Assembly: GCA_030428205.1 (NCBI GenBank)
Contig: JAUIBK010000012.1
Span: 1-64,000, forward strand
DNA length: 64,000 bases
DNA from: a bacterium
Lineage (GTDB): Bacteria > Bdellovibrionota_C > UBA2361 > RFPC01
Direction of reading: 5' to 3'
The notes under the pieces were generated by a model, which had not been told where the DNA came from, ran no database searches, and saw only the letters and a program-made list of their open reading frames with translations. The translations under genes and the position numbers were made by a program. This document shows positions 50,240 through 60,048 of this stretch, piece by piece. Numbering within the stretch: the first letter of the stretch is position 1; every line of letters starts with the position of its first letter.

Positions 50240-51282
50240 TTCATCGAGTCCCCTTCGTATGAAACAACCTTGAGATAGTCCACTGCATTGGCGTTTTCGC
50301 CATTGCTCGTGAGCGAGTATTTCATAAAGCTCCCTTGAAATCCCATGAGAAGTCGCTCACGAATCAAGTCAGCGCTCAGATTGGCACTTTCGGCAAGCCC
50401 CTCAAGAAAGCGAAAGAGATCATAAGCAAGGGCATCATAAAAGGGAAATGCGGCTTTATGCCCTACATACCGTTCGTAATCTTGAAGAAATGTTTCATAG
50501 GCTGCCCCATGTAACTGAGCCGACACACACTTACCTCTCAACCCAAAGTCATAAAGTGTAAATGGATAGTCACAGAGGTTCACATCACCAAGGAGAGGAA
50601 TACTTATTTTCAGTTGAGCAAACTCTTTAAGAACATTACGTGCCGCATCATCACCAACGGGAATAAAGAGCACATAGCGAGGCTTGGCACGTTTCAGACG
50701 CAAGAGCTCAGCTTGAAATGAGGTTTCATCGGCCTTGTAGGAGACTCGTTCAACAATCAAACCTCCTGCAAGTTCTTGAATTTTATCTGCAAGAGAAGAA
50801 GCATACTCCTGCTCTTCATGAAGAATCGCTACTGGAGCGTGACCATCCTCGAGCAACTTCACGAAAACATACGCGAGCGAAGAGGCGTCGGGATTAAGCC
50901 GTATAACCTCAGCTCCTGTTTCTTGCACACGAGTAGACCCAGAATAGGTTGTGAGCAAAAGATCTCCATTTCGTTTTATAAGCGGAGCCGTCGCTAGAAT
51001 GCTACCACTGCATGCCATGTAAAACGTACGAATTCCCTGACTTCGGAGTTTGAGATACGCCGAGATTGCTTTTTTCGCATCACATTGATCGTCCTCAAAG
51101 AAAACACGCAAATGTTTGAGCTGTGCTACCTTCACGACTCCCTGCATACTCTTTCCCATCAAAGCAGCAGGGCCACTCAGAGGGACAATTATTCCAATAG
51201 GTGTTGGAGGAACAGCACTCACTTGTAACGAAAAAAAGACAGAGACAAAAACGAAGAGTGAGCTACTCAGTAAAGGCTTCAT
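50236..51282 (-). CDS. Periplasmic ligand-binding protein (type I, LivK-like)
   Basis: The 348-residue exported protein has a signal peptide (LLSSSLFVFVSVFFSLQVSA). A Peripla_BP_6 fold follows: PIGIIVPLSGPAALMGKSM (the family's 'G...PLTG..A..G' start), VFFEDDQCDAKKAISAYLKL, and VAILHEEQEYASSLADKIQE. Such proteins bind amino acids or similar small molecules for uptake or sensing. Here the gene is translationally coupled (4-bp overlap) to an ABC-2 ATPase and two DUF990 permeases, a system type that does not normally use a binding protein. The start is ambiguous: an ATG at 51282 or a GTG six codons upstream, neither with a strong ribosome-binding site. Confidence 0.85.
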   Translation of the reverse strand: MKPLLSSSLFVFVSVFFSLQVSAVPPTPIGIIVPLSGPAALMGKSMQGVVKVAQLKHLRVFFEDDQCDAKKAISAYLKLRSQGIRTFYMACSGSILATAPLIKRNGDLLLTTYSGSTRVQETGAEVIRLNPDASSLAYVFVKLLEDGHAPVAILHEEQEYASSLADKIQELAGGLIVERVSYKADETSFQAELLRLKRAKPRYVLFIPVGDDAARNVLKEFAQLKISIPLLGDVNLCDYPFTLYDFGLRGKCVSAQLHGAAYETFLQDYERYVGHKAAFPFYDALAYDLFRFLEGLAESANLSADLIRERLLMGFQGSFMKYSLTSNGENANAVDYLKVVSYEGDSMK

Positions 51283-51403
51283 AACAATGGGATCATACAC
51301 AGAGGTCGACTGCTGACACTACCCTAATCAAGAGATACATGCCATACTCACCCAAATCATAATGCTCATACTACTCTTTGCAAGGGGCAGAGATTCATAT
51401 GTC

Positions 51404-52426
51404 ATGGCAGCTTACATGATAACCTCAAATACACGAGCACAAGGGTGGATACTCCTTCTCTTTCTCGCGTGGATATCTCAACTCCTTTCATCTCTGATCG
51501 AGGTCCAAGGCAAACACCCAATAGAAGCAGCGATTTTAGCTATTGTTTTAGGGATCGCTCTTCGGAATCTTTTTTCCCTGCCAGAGAACCTTGAACCTGG
51601 CATAAAGGCCTTCGAGAAGCTCCTCGTGCTCGGCATTGTATTCGTCGGAGCATCCCTAAACTTCTCCCTCTTCGCTTCTCAAGGCTTCTCAATTCTCATC
51701 CTTATTACTTTAACAATGCTCACTGGCCTGATTGGCACCCTAGTCCTTTCGCGACTAGCGAAACTACCAGTCAAGCTTGGTATATTACTTGGTGTTGGAA
51801 CCACTATCTGCGGTGGAACAGCAATAGCCGTTATAGCTCCACTGATTGAGGCAAAAGAAGAAGAGACGAGCTACGCCATTGGCACCGTGGCCCTCTGGGG
51901 ACTGGCGGCTCTTATTCTCTATCCACTAGTGGCTTCTGTCTTAGGTGTCGGTGACCAAGTATTTGGCATCTTTGCAGGCACTGCTATTCATTCTACTCCC
52001 CAAGTAGTCGGTGCAGGACATATGTTTTCTGAGGTCGCAGGAAACACAGCCACAGCCGTAAAACTCATTCGGAACTGCTTTATCGCACCAGTCGCGTTTC
52101 TCGTTATGCTCTGGTATCACACCTCGCATCACTCTCAAAAAAACGTAAAACATACTGCTCTTGGAAAAGCATTTCCATGGTTTCTCTTTGGTTATTTTGT
52201 CATGGCCTGGTTCAATACCCAGGGGTTTCTCTCTCATGACGTACAAACATTATTCGTTTCTACGGGGAAATTTTTGATTCTCAGCGGAATGGTTGGAGTA
52301 GGTCTCAATACACGACTCAAATTATTTCGCCAGGCAGGATTTCTCCCCGCCGGTATTGGGCTTGCAGCTTCCCTGGTCGTAGCTACCGTAAGCGCTTCAC
52401 TCATTTCCCTCCTCCAGCTAGGGTAG
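51404..52426 (+). CDS. YeiH/UPF0324 family membrane protein
   Basis: A protein of about 340 residues with roughly ten membrane segments. The conserved phrases IEAAILAIVLGIALRN, FEKLLVLGIVFVGASLNFS, LGVGTTICGGTAIAVIAPLI, GTAIHSTPQVVGAGHMFSE and NTATAVKLIRN identify the UPF0324 family. It is annotated as a putative sulfate exporter, though the function is not settled. The start is uncertain: ATGs at 51362, 51404 and 51416 all lack a well-placed ribosome-binding site. Divergent from the binding-protein gene of the ABC operon. Confidence 0.82.
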   Translation: MAAYMITSNTRAQGWILLLFLAWISQLLSSLIEVQGKHPIEAAILAIVLGIALRNLFSLPENLEPGIKAFEKLLVLGIVFVGASLNFSLFASQGFSILILITLTMLTGLIGTLVLSRLAKLPVKLGILLGVGTTICGGTAIAVIAPLIEAKEEETSYAIGTVALWGLAALILYPLVASVLGVGDQVFGIFAGTAIHSTPQVVGAGHMFSEVAGNTATAVKLIRNCFIAPVAFLVMLWYHTSHHSQKNVKHTALGKAFPWFLFGYFVMAWFNTQGFLSHDVQTLFVSTGKFLILSGMVGVGLNTRLKLFRQAGFLPAGIGLAASLVVATVSASLISLLQLG

Positions 52427-52476
52427 AATAAAAATTTTCATAGGCATTCTTCACGATATGATCCATTCTACCACTC

Positions 52477-53388
52477 ATGACAAGCCGAAAAGTCCTCATT
52501 CTCACAGGGTCAAGCTCTGGAATTGGCAACGCTTTAGCTCACAAACTTACTGAGACCTCCTACGAAGTTATCATCACTGCCCGCAAAGAAAACATCGAAC
52601 AGCTTGAGGACGAGTTTCGTGAATGGGATCACTGCTCAGTCCTGCCTCTCGATCTCACATGTCCTCAGAGCCGAAACTCTTTTCTCAATACCGTTCAACA
52701 GCAATTTGGAAGAATTGATATCTTAGTCAACAACGCTGGAATATCCTTTCGCTCAGTTGTTGAGCATATGAGCAAAGAAGAAGAAGCCCTTCAACTCGAA
52801 ACAAACTACTTTGGTCCAATGGCACTCATTCGGAGTGTTTTACCTCTCATGAGAAAACAATGCTCTGGGAGAATCATTAACGTTTCTTCGGTCTCTGGCA
52901 TGATGGCGATGCCAACCATGGGCTCCTACAGTGCTTCTAAATTTGCTCTTGAGGGCGCCTCAGAAGCGCTCTGGTATGAACTCAAGCCATGGGATATTTC
53001 TGTCTCTCTCATTCAGATTGGATTTATTCGGAGCGAATCATACAAAAACGTATACTGGAGCAAAGCTGCACAACTCGCTCGAGAAAATGAAGGAGAAGAT
53101 TATCATATCTACTACAAGTGTATGAGTGGATTTGTTGAAAAGCTCATGCAACGGTCGCGTGCAACACCGGAAAAAATAGCCAACGGTATTCTTCGCACTA
53201 TTGAGAGAACAAGCCCCCCTCTCCGCGTACCACTCACTCTTGATGCTCACCTCTTTTATTGGATTCGGAGGCTTCTTCCTCGCCCTTTCTATCATTGGTT
53301 CCTCTACAACAATCTCCCTTGCATTCGAGAGTGGGAAAAAGCAGCTCATCGTGCAATGATTTCACATTCGGAGAATGAATTGTCATGA
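52477..53388 (+). CDS. Short-chain dehydrogenase/reductase
   Basis: A 303-residue NAD(P)-dependent oxidoreductase. The cofactor motif is TGSSSGIG (10-17), followed by DILVNNAGIS (81-90). The catalytic residues are Ser138 in NVSSVSG, Tyr151 and Lys155 in SYSASKFAL. The family start and the C-terminal extension (about 250-303, with RVPLTLDAHLFYWIRRLLPR, a possible membrane-associated amphipathic helix) resemble membrane-linked SDRs of lipid metabolism. It overlaps the DoxX gene by 4 bp, so the two are probably functionally linked. Substrate unknown. Confidence 0.88.
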   Translation: MTSRKVLILTGSSSGIGNALAHKLTETSYEVIITARKENIEQLEDEFREWDHCSVLPLDLTCPQSRNSFLNTVQQQFGRIDILVNNAGISFRSVVEHMSKEEEALQLETNYFGPMALIRSVLPLMRKQCSGRIINVSSVSGMMAMPTMGSYSASKFALEGASEALWYELKPWDISVSLIQIGFIRSESYKNVYWSKAAQLARENEGEDYHIYYKCMSGFVEKLMQRSRATPEKIANGILRTIERTSPPLRVPLTLDAHLFYWIRRLLPRPFYHWFLYNNLPCIREWEKAAHRAMISHSENELS

Positions 53389-53840
53389 AAAATCTTACAA
53401 TTCACTTTGGAAAAGACGAGGCTGAATTCGTGTTTCGTTCACTTTTTTGTCTTATTTTTATTGGCCTTGGAGGAGAGCACTTACTCGCCGACGATCTTAT
53501 CCAGAAACTTATGCCCACATGGATGCCTGCAAAGCGCACCGTCTCTCTTATCTGTGGAGCATGGCTCATGTTTTGGGGGCTCTTTATCCTGATTGGATAT
53601 CGATTGCGAACAGCCGCTATAGCACTTGGGACGTTTGTAGTAATTGTTACTCTTCTTGTACATGTACCAGGAGTTATCATGGAACCTGTACTTCCAACCG
53701 AGCATGCTTGGATGTGGATCGTTCTGCAAAGAAGCAACCTCGTTAAGAACCTCTGTCTTCTCGGAGTGTGTTTTCTCCTCCTTCACCACAAGCCTGGGAA
53801 ATACAGTCTCCACTCCCTCCTAGCAAAGAGATCTGCATAA
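53385..53840 (+). CDS. DoxX-like membrane protein
   Basis: A 151-residue protein with four membrane segments, typical of DoxX/DoxD-like proteins. FRSLFCLIFIGLGGEHLLAD (helix 1), a short loop with MPTWMPAKRT, then three further helices ending LCLLGVCFLLLHHK fit the pattern. DoxX proteins are linked to redox or thiol systems, but the role here is unknown. Translationally coupled to the SDR gene. Confidence 0.72.
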   Translation: MKNLTIHFGKDEAEFVFRSLFCLIFIGLGGEHLLADDLIQKLMPTWMPAKRTVSLICGAWLMFWGLFILIGYRLRTAAIALGTFVVIVTLLVHVPGVIMEPVLPTEHAWMWIVLQRSNLVKNLCLLGVCFLLLHHKPGKYSLHSLLAKRSA

Positions 53841-53893
53841 AACCCCTCAAATGGTGAGAGGAAGCGCAAGAAAGGAGCGGGCTGCCCTTTGTT

Positions 53894-54085
53894 TTACCGC
53901 ATTAATATCAAATACTTAGCTAGGAATGCGCCCAAAGGAAGAAGAAAGCTTACGATAGCTATTGTATGAGCGTTACTGATTGAATACCCTCTGTACGGCA
54001 GAAGAGAGAAGAAGCTTTGCTCCTGACTTCTTGTGCTTATGAATATTATTATCAGCAAGATTCGCTCTACTTTTTTTCGGCTCAT
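53894..54085 (-). CDS. Possible small membrane protein
   Basis: A 63-residue open frame with two hydrophobic segments (VERILLIIIFIST and HTIAIVSFLLPLGAFLAKYL) and a basic start (MSRKKVER). No convincing ribosome-binding site is seen. It sits in the gap between the DoxX and cold-shock genes on the opposite strand. It could be a real small membrane protein or chance. Confidence 0.3.
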   Translation of the reverse strand: MSRKKVERILLIIIFISTRSQEQSFFSLLPYRGYSISNAHTIAIVSFLLPLGAFLAKYLILMR

Positions 54086-54150
54086 CGTATTGCATGAGCC
54101 TTCAATCAATGGAGGGTGGGTTGTCGCTTTAGATCCACGCGGAGGAAAGA

Positions 54151-54345
54151 ATGCCAAAAGGTAAAGTAAAGTGGTTTGATCGTGAAAAGGGGTACGGTTT
54201 TATCGAACAGGACGAAGGGGGAGATCTCTTTGTCCACCACTCTGAAGTCCAAGGAGGAGACCTCCAAGAAGGACAACAAGTAGAGTATGAAGTTGGTCAA
54301 GGAAGAAAAGGGCCTTGTGCTGTAGCAGTACAAGCGTCAGCTTAA
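54151..54345 (+). CDS. Cold-shock domain protein (CspA family)
   Basis: A 64-residue single-stranded nucleic-acid-binding protein. [20 protein letters not shown] and [11 protein letters not shown] contain both RNA-binding motifs (KGYGFI for RNP1, LFVHH for RNP2), and the length is that of a single cold-shock domain. The ATG has a strong GGAGGAAA site, and a long hairpin with a T run follows the stop. Confidence 0.95.
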   Translation: MPKGKVKWFDREKGYGFIEQDEGGDLFVHHSEVQGGDLQEGQQVEYEVGQGRKGPCAVAVQASA

Positions 54346-54365
54346 CACCAACGACACAATTTCTC

Positions 54366-54436
54366 TAACGCGAAGGGCGCAGAGAACACGAAGATAAATC
54401 CTTCGTGTTCTCTGCGCCCTTCGCGTTACGTTTTTT
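54366..54436 (+). terminator. 28-bp perfect hairpin with T run after the cold-shock gene
   Basis: Arms at 54366-54393 and 54401-54428 (left arm begins TAACGCGAAGGGCGC, right arm ends GCCCTTCGCGTTA) are perfect complements with a 7-nt loop, followed by CGTTTTTTC. It terminates the cold-shock transcript and overlaps the 3' end of the convergent rarA. The stem is far longer than a terminator needs, and GAAGGGCGCAGAGAACACG-type sequences recur in many genomes as dispersed palindromes. Confidence 0.7.
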
Positions 54437-55754
54437 CTTCCTCCCCCCTTCTTCTCTTCATCCACTCAACCATTCGCTGTTCATAGCCTTCAGAAGAAAT
54501 ATTATAAAACCGCTTTCCTTTGAGAACATCGGGCAGGTATTGCTCGCCGGCCACAAACTTCTCATCGGTATGGTGTGGATATTGGTACCCTTGGCCGTAC
54601 CCCATTTCTTTCATGAGTTTGGTCGGTGCATTTCTCAAGTGCAGTGGCACAGACGCCTTCGGATGCTTTCGAATAGCATCTATGACATTATACATGGCCT
54701 CATAACTACGGTTTGATTTAGGCGCACATGCTAAATATGTGACGCACTGCGCTAACGGAATTCTACCTTCAGGAAGGCCGATTTTATCAAAGGCATCTGC
54801 TGTTGATACGGCAAGTGGAAGAGCTTTTGGATCAGCGTTTCCTATATCTTCACTCGCAAAAATAATCATTCGACGAAGAATAAATCGCGGGTCTTCCCCA
54901 CTTTCAATCATCCGAAATGCCCAATAGAGCGCCGCATCAGGATCCGAACCACGCATACTCTTAATGAAAGCTGATGCCATATTATAGTGCTCTTCACCAT
55001 CACGGTCATAGAAATTGGTATGGGCATCTTTTAAAAAGTCTTCTAAAACCTCTCGTGAAATCGGCGTATCACCGAGCTCTTGCGAACGTGACTCAACGAA
55101 AGACTCAATGAGATTGAGTAACCGCCTTGCATCTCCGCCAACAAAAGAAACAACAAATTGAGAAGCATCGCTGCTTAAGGAAATCCTCATCTCTTGTAAT
55201 GCACGTCCAAGTATTTGGTGCAACCCTTCCTCCGCTATGTCGGTAAGAGGAACAACACGTGCTCGAGACAACAAAGCACTATTAAGATAGAAAGAAGGAT
55301 TCTCCGTTGTCGCTCCGATCAATACTATTGTTCCATTTTCAACGTGGGGGAGAAACGCGTCTTGCTGTGCTTTATTAAAGCGGTGGATCTCATCAACGAA
55401 GAGCACCGTCTGCAAAGGAATACGCCGGGCTTTTGCAATAATCTCCCTTACTTCTTTAACTCCACCAAGCACGGCTGAGAAAGAAACAAAGTGACAATCA
55501 AAGGATTGACCTATCAGACGAGCAAGCGTTGTTTTTCCAGTGCCTGGCGGTCCCCAGAGAATCAGTGATGGTGGCCGACCAGTTCCCTCTTGAAGTTGCC
55601 GAACAAGGTTAGCATCTACATACTCTAGCCCAACAAAATCTTGCCACTCTCTCGGGCGCAACCGATCGGCAAGCGGGGCATCTTGCGAATAGATGTGCTC
55701 ATCACCCGAGAGAGGTTCCACTCTGCCCTCAAAGAGCTCCATGTTCTCGCTCAT
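54426..55754 (-). CDS. rarA: Replication-associated recombination protein A (RarA/MgsA)
   Basis: A 442-residue AAA+ ATPase that acts at stalled replication forks. [20 protein letters not shown] near the start, Walker [13 protein letters not shown] (69-80), Walker [21 protein letters not shown], sensor 1 GATTENPSF, and the C-terminal [19 protein letters not shown] and [19 protein letters not shown] are diagnostic. The ATG overlaps the stop of the M20 peptidase gene by 4 bp. Confidence 0.96.
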   Translation of the reverse strand: MSENMELFEGRVEPLSGDEHIYSQDAPLADRLRPREWQDFVGLEYVDANLVRQLQEGTGRPPSLILWGPPGTGKTTLARLIGQSFDCHFVSFSAVLGGVKEVREIIAKARRIPLQTVLFVDEIHRFNKAQQDAFLPHVENGTIVLIGATTENPSFYLNSALLSRARVVPLTDIAEEGLHQILGRALQEMRISLSSDASQFVVSFVGGDARRLLNLIESFVESRSQELGDTPISREVLEDFLKDAHTNFYDRDGEEHYNMASAFIKSMRGSDPDAALYWAFRMIESGEDPRFILRRMIIFASEDIGNADPKALPLAVSTADAFDKIGLPEGRIPLAQCVTYLACAPKSNRSYEAMYNVIDAIRKHPKASVPLHLRNAPTKLMKEMGYGQGYQYPHHTDEKFVAGEQYLPDVLKGKRFYNISSEGYEQRMVEWMKRRRGEEEKT

Positions 55755-57124
55755 GAGAGCTTTCCTTGGCGTGAAAGGAACAAACCCATAGAGAGAAAAC
55801 CGTACTCGTACATCTCAAGGGAGAAAGATTCATTTGGCGCATGAATATTGTCTTCTTCTAGCCCAAACCCAAAGAGAACGGGCTCTGCCTTACACACACG
55901 GGAAAGCCCGGTAAGAATAGGAACCGAACCTCCTTCCCACATAAAAGCAACCGTTCCAGTTCCAACCTCAGACAGCACTTCACGAAGCTCATGTACCGGC
56001 GTAGAAGAAGAACTGACACACAGTGCTGGCCCTCCTGCTTCTTGTTCAGAGAACTCTAGCGTTAACCCTTCTGGAGTGTTCTTTTGTAAATGCTTCTCGA
56101 TAAGGGAAAGTATTTTCTTGGGATCTTGTCCTGCTACAATACGAGAGGTAAGTTTTACGACAGAGTGCGCAGGAATAATTGTTTTTTGCCCAGGGCCATT
56201 ATACCCTGAGTGAATTCCATTGACTTCAATAGTAGGACGAAGACCGCGTCGCTCAGCAAAAGAATAGCCTTTCTCCCCTCCAACTGGGGGAACACCACTG
56301 AGCGAGATATACATTTCATCAGAAACAGGAATTGAGTTGGCCACCGCAAGGTCTTCTTCAGAAACAGGCTCAATATCATCATAAAAACCTTCTACGGCAA
56401 TACTTCCATCGGGGTTATGAAACGAGGCAATGAGCCTTGCCATTTCTGTCGCAGGATTTGGTGCGACTCCCCCATGCACTCCAGAATGGAGATCACTTCG
56501 CAGACCAGAGAGACGCGCAGTAAGGCCAACTACGCCACGAAAGCCCATGGTAATAGTGTTGAGATCCTTAGAGAGCGTACCGGAATCAGTGGCAATGAGA
56601 ATATCTGCCTCAAAACGTTCTCCCCACTCATCGAGAATTCCACCAAGACCAGGGCTACCACACTCTTCCCCACCCTCAATGATATACTTCAGTGTACATG
56701 GCAACGCGTCCTGCTTAATCAACGTTTCAACCGCGTGTAGTCCATACATGAGCTGCCCTTTGTTATCTTGGGCTCCCCTTGCATACATACGGCTGTTTCT
56801 CAGCACTGGTTCAAAAGGGGGCGACTCCCACAGATCGAGCGGATCAACCGGCTGAACATCGTAGTGCCCATATAAGACAATAACTGGGGCCCCCTCTGGT
56901 CCCTTACGTTCAGCAAAGACGACAGGATGTTGACTCGTTTGAATTAATTCGCTCTCAAACCCAAGAGATATGAGCTTTTTTTGAAGCCAAGTTGCGCACT
57001 TCTGACAGTCCTTGGCATAGGCTGGATCGGGGCTAATACTCTGAAATTTCAGAAACTCCTTCCACTCTTCAAAGAAAGATTCTTTTGAGGCATCAAAGTG
57101 TTCCTTGAGAAAGGACTTCTCCAT
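55751..57124 (-). CDS. M20 family dipeptidase/metallopeptidase
   Basis: The 457-residue cytosolic enzyme has two-zinc-site motifs: GHYDVQP (His87, Asp89), ARGAQDNKGQ (Asp120), and IIEGGEECGSPGL (catalytic Glu153, ligand Glu154). The dimerisation domain lies in the middle (about 195-305), with GLRSDLHSGVHGG. These features match the CNDP/ArgE-like M20A peptidases that hydrolyse di- and tripeptides. It carries GGGAG before the ATG and precedes rarA with a 4-bp overlap. Confidence 0.9.
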   Translation of the reverse strand: MEKSFLKEHFDASKESFFEEWKEFLKFQSISPDPAYAKDCQKCATWLQKKLISLGFESELIQTSQHPVVFAERKGPEGAPVIVLYGHYDVQPVDPLDLWESPPFEPVLRNSRMYARGAQDNKGQLMYGLHAVETLIKQDALPCTLKYIIEGGEECGSPGLGGILDEWGERFEADILIATDSGTLSKDLNTITMGFRGVVGLTARLSGLRSDLHSGVHGGVAPNPATEMARLIASFHNPDGSIAVEGFYDDIEPVSEEDLAVANSIPVSDEMYISLSGVPPVGGEKGYSFAERRGLRPTIEVNGIHSGYNGPGQKTIIPAHSVVKLTSRIVAGQDPKKILSLIEKHLQKNTPEGLTLEFSEQEAGGPALCVSSSSTPVHELREVLSEVGTGTVAFMWEGGSVPILTGLSRVCKAEPVLFGFGLEEDNIHAPNESFSLEMYEYGFLSMGLFLSRQGKLS

Positions 57125-57293
57125 GTACTGTCTCCCTTGTAACAGACACTAAGTTACACCCGGAGAATAGCGTATAAATTATCGGGAGCAAGCAAAGTTT
57201 TTTACTATTTCTTTTCTGATATTTCTTGCGCTCTGAGCACCCTTTTCGTAGAACTAAAAGAGATAGAACTCCTTTATTGAGGCGAAAGAGATC

Positions 57294-57845
57294 ATGAGAA
57301 ACCTTGTACACCTTCGATCTTTACTTGTTCCATTTCTCTCTGCGTGCATTCTTTTGTTCACAGGTTGCTCATCTATGGGAGGCGGCTCTGGAGAAGGAGA
57401 AGCCGGGGCTATTGGTGAGGGGACACTCGGCTCTCAACTCGATTCACAACGAGAAGCTCGTTTTGCCGACGGCGACATCCCTTCAGCAGAAGGTGGCGGA
57501 ATCTTTCGCGATATTCAATTTGACTTCGATTCGTATACGGTCGCTGATCAAGCACGACAAAGTATTGAGTATAACGCCGAAATCCTCAAAGCGAACCCAG
57601 ACGTGAAGGTTCAGCTTGAAGGGCACTGCGACGAACGGGGCACTGCTGAATACAACATGGCGCTCGGCTCAAAACGTGCCAGCTCCGTTTTTGACGTCCT
57701 TGCTTCATATGGCATTCCTCGCTCTCGCATAGAGACGATTAGTTATGGAGCCGAAGTTCCACTCGATACGTCTTCCAACGAAGCTGCCTGGGCACGTAAC
57801 CGCCGGGTTCATTTCTCAGCGTTTAGAGAGATCCCTGAAGGATAA
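57294..57845 (+). CDS. pal: Peptidoglycan-associated lipoprotein (OmpA-like)
   Basis: A 183-residue outer-membrane lipoprotein. The signal ends in LLFTGC (Cys25). A Gly/Glu-rich spacer (26-68) precedes the OmpA-like domain (about 70-180), with DIQFDFDSYTVADQA, LEGHCDERGTAEYNMALGS and the C-terminal RNRRVHF. These include the peptidoglycan diaminopimelate-contact residues (Asp and Arg of the HCDERG and RNRRV segments). Pal normally works with TolABQR, which are not in this window. Divergent from the M20 gene. Confidence 0.9.
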   Translation: MRNLVHLRSLLVPFLSACILLFTGCSSMGGGSGEGEAGAIGEGTLGSQLDSQREARFADGDIPSAEGGGIFRDIQFDFDSYTVADQARQSIEYNAEILKANPDVKVQLEGHCDERGTAEYNMALGSKRASSVFDVLASYGIPRSRIETISYGAEVPLDTSSNEAAWARNRRVHFSAFREIPEG

Positions 57846-57991
57846 GACTCACATAAATTCAGCATGTTACCATGCGGGCATTTACTCGTAGGCGTAGCTA
57901 TTGGAAAAGAGCGCAAAGATCAAATAGAGTTCTGCTTGGTCACTGACCCGGTGAGCGGCATTCATGCTCCCCGAACAAGTACAAAGAGATT

Positions 57992-59920
57992 ATGCCAGAC
58001 AAACTCATCGATACCATTTCGCTACCAGAGGGCCTACGAGAGCTCGACTCCGATCAGCTCGAGCAAGTTGCAGCTGAACTTCGAGATGAACTTATTGATA
58101 CGGTGAGCGAATCGGGCGGGCACTTTGCATCAAGCTTAGGTGCAAATGAAATTACTGTTGCGCTCCACCACTCATTTAACACTCCTGACGACAAACTCAT
58201 CTGGGACGTAGGCCATCAAGGTTACATCCACAAAATGATAACTGGCCGCAGAGACAACATGCGCTCCATTCGTACCAAAGGAGGGCTCTCAGGTTTTCTC
58301 AAACGCGAAGAAAGCGAGCACGATGCCTTTGGTGCCGGACATGCTGGGACAAGTATCTCTGCCGCTGTTGGAATGGCTCTCGCAAGAACAAAATCAAATC
58401 CAGATCAATACGTTATTCCTATTATCGGAGATGGTTCGATTACGTGCGGAATGGCTTTTGAGGCACTCAATCACGCCGGGGCACTAGGGCTTAAGAATTT
58501 TATTGTGATTCTCAACGACAACGAAATGTCGATCTCTCCAAATGTTGGGGCTCTGAGCTGGCTTTTTTCAAAGACTGTTACCTCTGGCACAAGCACTTTT
58601 GCACGTCGACAATTCAAGAGCCTTCATCAACAAGGCTATGTCCCCGACTTTGTCTATAAAGCTATCGATCGAGCTGAAGAAGCAGCACAAGGCTACTTTG
58701 CGCCCGCCTCATTTCTCTTTGAGGGATTTGGTTTTCGCTATATTGGCCCTGTTGATGGACACAGTATTCCTGAACTCCTTACGGCCATTGAAAATGCCAA
58801 GCGACAAGACGTTCCTGTGGTGATCCATGCTCGTACGGTGAAGGGCAAAGGGTATGAACCTGCCGAACAAGACCCACTGAAGTGGCACGGCGTAAAACCG
58901 TTTGACAGAAAACGAGCCGAATTTCACAGCTCTCCCGCCACAACCAAAAAACCAGCTCCTTCGTACACATCTGTTTTTGCACAAACACTTTGCTCTTTAG
59001 CTAGCAAAGATGATCGGATAGTCGGTATTACCGCAGCAATGTCGACCGGCACCGGCCTCGACAAACTACAACAAGAATTACCAAAACAGTTCTTCGATGT
59101 TGGAATCTGTGAACAGCACGCTGTTACTTGCGCAGCTGGTATGGCGTGTGAAGGGCTCAAGCCTGTTGTCACTATTTATTCCACATTCCTCCAACGTGGG
59201 TTCGATCAAGTCCTACACGACGTATGCATCCAAGACCTCCCTGTCGTTTTCGCCATGGACCGTGCCGGTGCCGTAGGAAACGACGGCGAAACCCATCAGG
59301 GAGTTTTTGACATCTCCTACCTTCGCTCTCTGCCGAACATGACCTGCATGGCACCAAAAGACGAAAACGAACTTGGACAAATGCTTCGTACTGCCCTAGA
59401 GCACCCTGGCCCTATAGCAATTCGCTATCCCCGAGGAAATGCAATCGGCGTTGAAATTGATTCTGCTTTTCCAACTCTTCAAGTTGGAAAAGCAGAAGTC
59501 GTGCAATCGGGCCAGACTGCAGTCTTTGTCTGCTTTGGTCCAACGACCTATACAGCTCTTCAAGTTGCTGACCAGATGGAAAAAGAGCTGGGCATCAAGC
59601 CAACGGTAATTAATGCTCGCTTTGCCAAACCACTCGATGTTGAGCTCCTCAAGCGAGAGCTTCCAAAATATGACTTTCTTTACACCGTTGAAGATCACGC
59701 TCGAATCGGCGGTTTTGGTTCTGCTGTGCTTGAGTGCATCGAAGAAGAGGGTATTGCTGTTTCCCGACTCCCCTACCGTTTTGGTGTTGGAGACCACTTC
59801 CTTGCTCACGCTTCACAAAGCGAGCAGTATAAGGAAAATGGGTATGACGCTGAGGGGATCTATAAGAAAGTTGTTGAGGATCTCAATAGAGCTTCGCTTT
59901 CTTCGGTTTCGGTTGGGTAG
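57992..59920 (+). CDS. dxs: 1-deoxy-D-xylulose-5-phosphate synthase
   Basis: This 642-residue thiamine-diphosphate enzyme makes DXP from pyruvate and glyceraldehyde-3-phosphate, the entry to the MEP isoprenoid pathway. SSLGANEITVALHHSF and WDVGHQGYIHKM are early; the diphosphate-Mg motif GDGSITCGMAFEALNHAG starts at 146; NDNEMSISPNVGALS follows. Catalytic Glu in VGICEQHAVTCAAG and DRAGAVGNDGETHQG with HARIGGFGSAVLE complete the C-terminal domains. The usual length is met. The start (MPDKLIDTISLPEGL) is supported by AAAGAG. Confidence 0.97.
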   Translation: MPDKLIDTISLPEGLRELDSDQLEQVAAELRDELIDTVSESGGHFASSLGANEITVALHHSFNTPDDKLIWDVGHQGYIHKMITGRRDNMRSIRTKGGLSGFLKREESEHDAFGAGHAGTSISAAVGMALARTKSNPDQYVIPIIGDGSITCGMAFEALNHAGALGLKNFIVILNDNEMSISPNVGALSWLFSKTVTSGTSTFARRQFKSLHQQGYVPDFVYKAIDRAEEAAQGYFAPASFLFEGFGFRYIGPVDGHSIPELLTAIENAKRQDVPVVIHARTVKGKGYEPAEQDPLKWHGVKPFDRKRAEFHSSPATTKKPAPSYTSVFAQTLCSLASKDDRIVGITAAMSTGTGLDKLQQELPKQFFDVGICEQHAVTCAAGMACEGLKPVVTIYSTFLQRGFDQVLHDVCIQDLPVVFAMDRAGAVGNDGETHQGVFDISYLRSLPNMTCMAPKDENELGQMLRTALEHPGPIAIRYPRGNAIGVEIDSAFPTLQVGKAEVVQSGQTAVFVCFGPTTYTALQVADQMEKELGIKPTVINARFAKPLDVELLKRELPKYDFLYTVEDHARIGGFGSAVLECIEEEGIAVSRLPYRFGVGDHFLAHASQSEQYKENGYDAEGIYKKVVEDLNRASLSSVSVG

Positions 59921-60048
59921 TTCTTCATCGGTCTACCTCATCATGTATACCCCAGGGACGCCTCACAGCTGATATACTCAGTGAGTTTTTCTTCGACAAA
60001 CCTGTGGTCACTGAGCATATGTAGGGTCCCCGTCCAGCTCTATAGTCT

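Noticed and set aside
57864..58106. 80-codon frame between pal and dxs
   Set aside because: It runs into dxs in a different frame, has no domain match, and its latter half is a shadow of the dxs N-terminus.
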